A stretch of DNA of 64,000 nt from NCBI GenBank assembly GCA_016508695.1, contig VNKQ01000012.1, positions 1,364,001-1,428,000 of the forward strand, read 5' to 3'. The position numbers and the translations under genes were made by a program. Shown here one piece after another: positions 58,791 through 64,000 of this stretch (within the stretch, counting starts at the first letter, position 1; each line of letters starts with the position of its first letter). Source of the DNA: Hyphodiscus hymeniophilus. Its lineage: Eukaryota; Ascomycota; Leotiomycetes; Helotiales; Hyphodiscaceae. The notes beneath the pieces are model-generated. The model ran no database searches. It was not told the DNA's origin and saw nothing but the letters and a program-made list of their open reading frames with translations.

Positions 58791-59597
58791 ATGCCTTCTA
58801 CGCGCAAGTTCGTCAAGAATCAGGCGTCTACAGAGATCGCGCAGAACATTAACCAGGAGTCTCGACTTCAGTTCCTGCTGCCGCTCATTCATGAAAATTA
58901 CAGAGAGAGACGTCTAGTTAAGCACTTGGTCCGCTCCAAGCCAGAATCCCAACCCGAGAAGCGACCTAGGAAATCAGCTAAGAACAGCAGACGAAAGCAT
59001 ATGGCGCAGGAATCCTACATCCAACGCTGCGTAGAGAAGTACGAACCCTTCATACAGCGGACGCAAAGCCATGGACACTACCCTCTCCGAGTTCGTGATC
59101 ACAAGATAGCGAAGCGGGCGCCGAGACGTGGTGCACCGCGCGAGTATATCGCAGATCCAAGATTCGACGATGAGGATTGCCCGTTGATTCCGACAAAGGT
59201 TTTCACTCAAGGACAACATGCGGATACAGGGAATTCTGGACTACATGAAATGCGGACCTACGAGAGTGTATACACAGCCCTACCTGCACCCCCACCGTCA
59301 GAGGCCAGCTCAGAGAGTACTGTAGTACCGAAACGGAACGGCGTCAATCGTGCCAAAGATCTAACTCTGGACATTAAGCCGTGGGATAGGCTCAACGACC
59401 AGACCGACAATGTACCCCGCCGTGCGATCACTCTCCACAGACCGCTCCGACGCCGAGACACTGAAGAATTCTGGACGCCTATCATGCGTGTCTGGCTTCT
59501 AGGATTCGCGTTCGTACTCAGCTCTTTCGCAATTCTCGTCTTCTTGCTCATCTTCGACCCCCTCTTCATGGATCGTATCCTAAAGTACTTGGAGTAG
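58791..59597 (+). CDS. Hypothetical tail-anchored membrane protein
   Basis: Single exon, 268 aa, start context TCAAAAATGCC. The first 120 residues are strongly basic (for example RPRKSAKNSRRKH and KIAKRAPRRG). A less ordered middle follows. One hydrophobic helix near the C-terminus (VWLLGFAFVLSSFAILVFLL, about residues 233–252) is followed by about 16 residues. This layout, with no N-terminal signal, fits a tail-anchored protein facing the cytosol. No family recognised, function unknown. Confidence 0.65.
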   Translation: MPSTRKFVKNQASTEIAQNINQESRLQFLLPLIHENYRERRLVKHLVRSKPESQPEKRPRKSAKNSRRKHMAQESYIQRCVEKYEPFIQRTQSHGHYPLRVRDHKIAKRAPRRGAPREYIADPRFDDEDCPLIPTKVFTQGQHADTGNSGLHEMRTYESVYTALPAPPPSEASSESTVVPKRNGVNRAKDLTLDIKPWDRLNDQTDNVPRRAITLHRPLRRRDTEEFWTPIMRVWLLGFAFVLSSFAILVFLLIFDPLFMDRILKYLE

Positions 59598-60208
59598 ATG
59601 ACTAGGTGAGTCTGATTCTTTTCCGCACTCCATTGGACTCTGGGATGATTGAAATAAGTAAAAACATGCGGGAAAGCGTAAAACCGCAAAATAACAGTTT
59701 CAAAATAATGGGTAATATATCTGGTTATTTTGGCATTGATTGTATTCTTGATTTCGTATGTCGCCATTGTCAGTGGGAACCCCCTAATTGGTTAGCCTGT
59801 AGCTTTGTAAATTGATAGTATTTCCTCCTTACCAGTCTTCTTGTTCCTTTTTGATTCCTTGTCTATCACAATATAACGTCTATCCCGCCGTGCCGAAAAA
59901 GTGATAGGCACTTATTAGATTTAAAAGCGTCTTAAAATCTATACATACGTCAACATATTCTATAAACCTTTATAAGTTATGTTTCTATAGCTACTCCTAG
60001 AGACCCTGAGCCTCTTCTTATTGAAAATCGCATTTATATAAACTGATTTAAAATACAGTTAAGGTCGGAATGAGGATGCACGGACCTACCGAGGTCTTGT
60101 AAATGTTATTCAAAATAGCTTGAAATCATATATCCATGATACATACTCGTAGACACATGCTCGAGATCCTGAAAATAAATCCCGGTCTATGCTGCCGATG
60201 CGGCGTTA
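59598..60208. other. Intergenic with AT-rich patch
   Basis: Tail-to-tail spacer. About 59860–60080 is AT-rich compared with both neighbouring genes, with no coding signal; it is possibly a decayed repeat. Confidence 0.5.
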
Positions 60209-62285
60209 CTACCCCTCTGTGCCGGATGGAAGGACATATATTGTATGTAACTTAAACTCAGAAGCACGCTTCTCTGGGAGCAGCGCCACACTTCCAGGCC
60301 AAAGCCGTGTAAAGATGCCACTCTCCGGGTCTTTTCGAAGCCAGATACAAAGAATACTGCTATTGCGACTATTTCTAGCGCCTGAGCGACAGATCAGAGC
60401 TAGATATTTGCTAGATCTTAGAAATGCATCGTCACCTGGCGTTAAATATGTACCTCGGAGGCGCTTGAAATCAAAACGTGTAGTGGCTAGTGCGTATGGC
60501 TGAGGTACTTCATTCCCTACCACATCTTGTCTCAGAAGCGGCAGTCCAATGAGCAGTCCTCTGCTAGTCAGTGCAGCTGGGACGCAAAGTTGTTGATCCG
60601 GCGTTTTGTACTCTGAAATGACTTGCACGGTGTCTTGTATCATTGCTTGAGACCGCGAGGAAGTTTCAAACTCGGAGGGTGAGTGTGCAAGCAGCCCGCG
60701 TCGGAGAGAGTCTGATCCTCTACTCTTCCAGGCGAAGATTGTGTAATCTTCTGATTGTTTCATAATCTCTTCTTGCAATCGTATGAAGGCCCGGTTTCCC
60801 TCTCCATACAGCATTGGCATAAACACATTGAACAATCCCATAAGAGAGTATGCAACATCTTCAATACGTGACGTTAATCGCTCGGAAGCCCAGGACATCC
60901 TCTCGGCCACTGTCAATTTGGTCGGATCCGCTCCGCGAAGCACGTCGGGGTCGATTCCGGTAATGTCGGAGATCTGCTGGCAGAGATTATCTTTTGATCC
61001 AATTTTTTCCCACTTCAAGTCGTAGAATTTAACGATAGCAGGGGCAATGAGTTCCTCTGTATACAAAACAAATTAAGTGGTACTCATGGCGGGATGGTCT
61101 ATTGCACTCACGTAGAGTCCAGCCTCTTTTGAACCACTTGCACGATGAGAGTTGTGATAGTGGACTTGACCCGTCGTAGTCTTCCAGATATGTGTAGCAA
61201 ACACCGGCATTTTTGTACCACTTGTACATTGAACAGATGGCCTCCTGGAGTTCGGCACTACTGGTCTTATCTATGCTACCGAAATTGCGTTGATTAGAGT
61301 TGGGGTTATGATGTAGTTGCACATTTCATACGTACCAGCAAGTATCAACCCATAAGTACTTGTAGCCATCACGAGCTGCTTGTTCACAGCAACTCTTGAT
61401 CTTCTGGTAGCCTCTCCTATCTGGAGCCTTGCCCACAAGAATATCTTGGAATGATACTTCGCTAACGCTCCAAGTATGGGAAAGTATAGCGTACGACGGC
61501 GCCTCCTGGGGAGAAAACGTTTCGATAGTAAGAGGTCTTGAACCCACGGCCAAAAGGCGCAAGCCACTGCTCTGGTTGGTGATTCCCATAATCTCCTTCT
61601 GGAGACGCTGAAATGCAGCCTCGCCCTCTCCATAAATCATCGGCATATTGATACCGAATAAGCCCATCAAGCAGTACGCTTTGTCTTCGACGCGTGTAGT
61701 TGATCGAGTCGCAGCCCACGACATCCTTTCGGGCACGCTATATTCATCCGGTCGTTTCAAATGATTCAATACCTCGATAGGTATAGCGGTGATATTTGAT
61801 ATGAGGACTGCCAATTGAGCTTTGGTTCCAATTTCGGTCCATCCTAAAGTGTAAAACGTAATATTACGTGGGGCTATGAGCTCTTGAATCGTCCAGCCCC
61901 GACGAAACCATCTGCTTCGACAGAACTGTGGATTCGATGCCGCAGTTGCCAAATTTGACTCGACATCTACGAGATATACGTAGCATACAGTCGCCTCCTG
62001 ATACCACCGATACATCGAGTTGATAGCTTCTGTAAGCTCTGCGCTGCTTGTTTTGTCGATACAACACGTGTCCATCCAAAAGTATTCCAAACCATCCTTT
62101 ATGGCTTGTGCCACGCCATAATATATCTTTCGATAGCCAGCCTTCTTTTCCTTGCCTTTTCCACTTATCATGTCTTCAAAGCTTACCTCGTTAGATTCCC
62201 AGGTATGAGAAATTATGGCATATTTGGGAATCCAGGGTGCGGGAAATTCCTCAAGCCTGAACGTTACACAGTTGATCAGACGCAT
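60209..62285 (-). CDS. Tandem double-HET-domain protein
   Basis: Exons: 61336–62285, 61112–61275, 60209–61056 (introns 60 and 55 bp); 653 aa, phases consistent throughout. HET domain 1 (about 22–235): YAIISHTW, DGLEYFWMDTCCIDKTSSAE, RGWTIQELIAP, ERMSWAATR and MPMIYGEGEAAF. HET domain 2 (about 265–475): YAILSHTW, YLWVDTC|CIDKTSSAE, RGWTL|QELIAP, ERMSWASERLTSRIEDVAYS and MPMLYGEGNRAF. Both introns lie in the second domain and both are needed to restore these motifs. A C-terminal region of about 175 residues follows. HET domains mediate heterokaryon incompatibility and regulated cell death; many HET genes have unknown partners. The two domains join with no stop and no start codon between them. 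Confidence 0.88.
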
Positions 62286-63067
62286 TATCAGGCCAGGATT
62301 TTAGGCGCCAAAAGGAAAGAGTATTGTCCGCGAAATTTTGAGTTGCGGAATTGGCATACATGCGAAGTGATTATTAAGTTGCATGAGGATGTTGGATTGA
62401 GGCTGGGTCGAATCGACTCAGCTGAACTATGACAATGGTCACATGGACGCCAGGCCACGTGGGTTTTAGGCGCCGAAAGGAAAGAGGATTGTCCGCGAAT
62501 ATGAAGTCGCGGATTCGGCATATATGCGAAGTGATTACCAAGCCGCAAGAGGATGTTGGATTGAAGGCTGGGTCAAATCGACTCAGCTGAACTATGAGGC
62601 TGGTCACATGGACCCCAGGTCACGTGAACGTTAGGCGCCTGTACTTAGGTAGATCATTTCCCTCACACGGTAAAAAGTTATCTTCTTTAGACGCACCACA
62701 AATATAGAACAGGACATTACTTCATTCCCATAATGCCATCCCAGTTCCAGTCTACAACTCAAAACCGTCCCCAGGGTATACAAGTATGTAGGAGGTAAAG
62801 CTAATTAACCGTCTCTGTGTTCTAAAACGCATCCTATCACGTGTCGATTCTATAATCTTACAATCACAAATCTTTTCTTCGTAATTCTATAAAGTTCAGG
62901 CTTAGTGACATGTGTAGTGTTATCTGCACTGAAGTTGGCAGGAGGTTGTCGCCAATGCGGACGCCAAATCCAAGCCTCCCCGAAATCTCCAAATATCCGC
63001 CTCTATCCAAACAGTGCAATCTCGTGCGATCGTCTAGTATCTCTAAGTTCTATAGTGTTCTAAAGTT
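62286..63067. other. HET gene 5' region and phosphate carrier 3' flank
   Basis: Spacer between two minus-strand genes. The half next to the HET start consists of a 165-bp tandem repeat (separate entry). The remainder is AT-rich with no coding signal. A CACGTG-like site lies near 62838. Confidence 0.55.
62290..62640. repeat. 165-bp tandem direct repeat upstream of the double-HET gene
   Basis: The marker TTAGGCGCC occurs at 62301, 62466 and 62631, exactly 165 bp apart each time. Two full units share long blocks (for example AGAGGATGTTGGATTG-like, TCGACTCAGCTGAACTATGA, TGGTCACATGGAC). The third is only begun. Copies two and three are preceded by CACGTG motifs (CCACGTGG, TCACGTGA). Confidence 0.9.
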
Positions 63068-63946
63068 CTAAGCAAGGTCTACCCCTCCAGTGGCACCGAA
63101 AGTTTTCTTGAGATCGCCATAGATGGAAAATTGCCCGGCGGTGATGGCACCAACCATGATCATACGAGTGCCAACTCCCGTGAAAGAGCCCCTGACGCCG
63201 AGCTCTTTCGCAATCTTGATCAGGCGGGTGACGGTGCCCTCCCCGGGGGCGCCTTTGGTCTTATTGATCTTGCTCAACATGGTGTCAGCAGGCTGGGAGA
63301 TGATCGCCGCTGCGAAACCGGCAATGACGCCGGAGCCCAGGTTGACGCTGGTCTGAACACCGTTCGAGGCAGTCTTCTTGTCGACCATGGTGTTGTAGAT
63401 GAACTCAACCACCTTCTCCTGGACCGCAAACTTGGCCATGGTGTATGGTACCCTGGCGTGAACTCGTTAGCGATGCGCCGGATAAACACGGAGTTAGCAA
63501 GGAGATAAGGAAAGGGGAGGAATTACTGTTTGAACAAGATTGGTCCAAAACCCGCGTAGAGCGCTCCAACACCTTCATTCTTCACGATCTTGGTGAAGCC
63601 GCTGACAAGTCCACTGGCATACGTGGGCTCTGAGACGAGACGGATACGGGTGGCCTCCAGCGGACAGAGAGCAATATCAGCGAAGAACTCGGCAAGAGCT
63701 GAGGATCCGAGATAGACTGCCGTTCGGTTTTGCGAGGCGGTCTCATATCCGAGAAAATCGACCGCTTGTCTCTTGAAAAGCTCGTATCCTCCAAATTTGA
63801 AGGCGCCCTGTAGGAAGTATCCAGCGGCCGTAGGGCCAAAACCCGTTAGTAGAGCAGACGCTCCTTCCTTAGCTATGACTTGTCGGAAACCTCCAATCAT
63901 GCCTTTGTTGTAGGTGAGCGGGTCAAGTTGCATTCTGGTCTTGACG
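63068..63946 (-). CDS. MIR1: Mitochondrial phosphate carrier (5' partial)
   Basis: The gene continues past the window edge. Visible exons: 63527–63946 and 63068–63452 (74-bp intron, GTAATT..CAG, phase 2). I place the 63946 boundary at a CAG acceptor because the family sequence VKTRMQLDPLTYNKG begins there; the ATG further out is probably intronic. The protein belongs to the mitochondrial carrier family and imports phosphate into the matrix for ATP synthesis. Phosphate-carrier-specific features are CPLEATRIRLVSEP and ISQPADTMLSKIN in place of the usual PX[DE]XX[KR] repeats, plus FGPTAAGYFLQGAFKFGGYE. The first carrier helix is missing only because of the window edge. Confidence 0.92.
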
Positions 63947-64000
63947 CTGCGTTTCGAAGAAGTCTTGTCAGTAAATTGCATCGCAGCATATACAGCGCCT

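Noticed and set aside
63947..63981. ATG at 63981 as the phosphate carrier start
   Set aside because: It would delete the first carrier helix; a CAG acceptor at 63947–63949 leads directly into the conserved VKTRMQL block, so the ATG is probably in an intron.
1..64000. tRNA, rRNA, CRISPR array, telomere or intact transposon
   Set aside because: I looked for T-loop-like GGTTCGA contexts, regular spaced repeats, TTAGGG runs and transposase motifs by eye and found none convincing; a dedicated scan could still find short RNA genes.

Overview
The window is nuclear DNA from a filamentous ascomycete. Evidence: short GT–AG introns (about 49–155 bp) with CTAAC-type branch sites, and a gene set typical of Pezizomycotina (HET-domain protein, NACHT–ankyrin STAND protein, GT69 mannosyltransferase, KN homeobox factor, DUF1223 protein). 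The style suggests Leotiomycetes, but that is an inference. I found no tRNA, rRNA, CRISPR array or intact transposon. I reconstructed nineteen genes that I consider real, eleven of them by joining exons. The genes at both window edges are cut off.

Layout. 1–19.4 kb: a CBM48 (AMPK glycogen-binding-like) protein (+, 5' partial), a DUF1223 protein (-), a GT69/CMT1-like mannosyltransferase (-), a Cys/Ser-rich single-pass membrane protein (+), an F-box protein (-), an ER-type prolyl 4-hydroxylase (+), a small hypothetical (+) and a disordered fungal protein (-). 19.4–34.5 kb is very gene-poor: the only convincing gene is a three-exon KN/TALE homeobox factor at 24.6–26.0 kb, flanked by about 5.3 kb and 8.5 kb with no gene I can support. 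34.5–64 kb is dense again: LOA1/Vps66-like acyltransferase (-) diverging from a kinesin-14 (+), RNase T2 (+), dihydroxy-acid dehydratase ILV3 (-) diverging from a small calycin/FABP-like protein (+), a NACHT–ankyrin STAND protein (+), a JSN1-like RRM–Pumilio protein (-), the SWR1-complex subunit SWC2/YL1 (+), a tail-anchored hypothetical (+), a protein with two HET domains (-), and the mitochondrial phosphate carrier (-, 5' partial).

Most genes are unrelated housekeeping functions: branched-chain amino acid synthesis, phosphate import into mitochondria, H2A.Z deposition, mRNA binding and mitotic motor. The accessory interest lies in two genes of non-self recognition and programmed cell death type: the NACHT–ankyrin protein at 45.8–48.8 kb and the double-HET protein at 60.2–62.3 kb. 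The first has near-identical ankyrin repeats and an Asp-to-Asn change in its Walker B motif. The second is a single polypeptide with two complete HET domains, behind a 165-bp tandem repeat in its 5' flank. These two are the best candidates for something undescribed.
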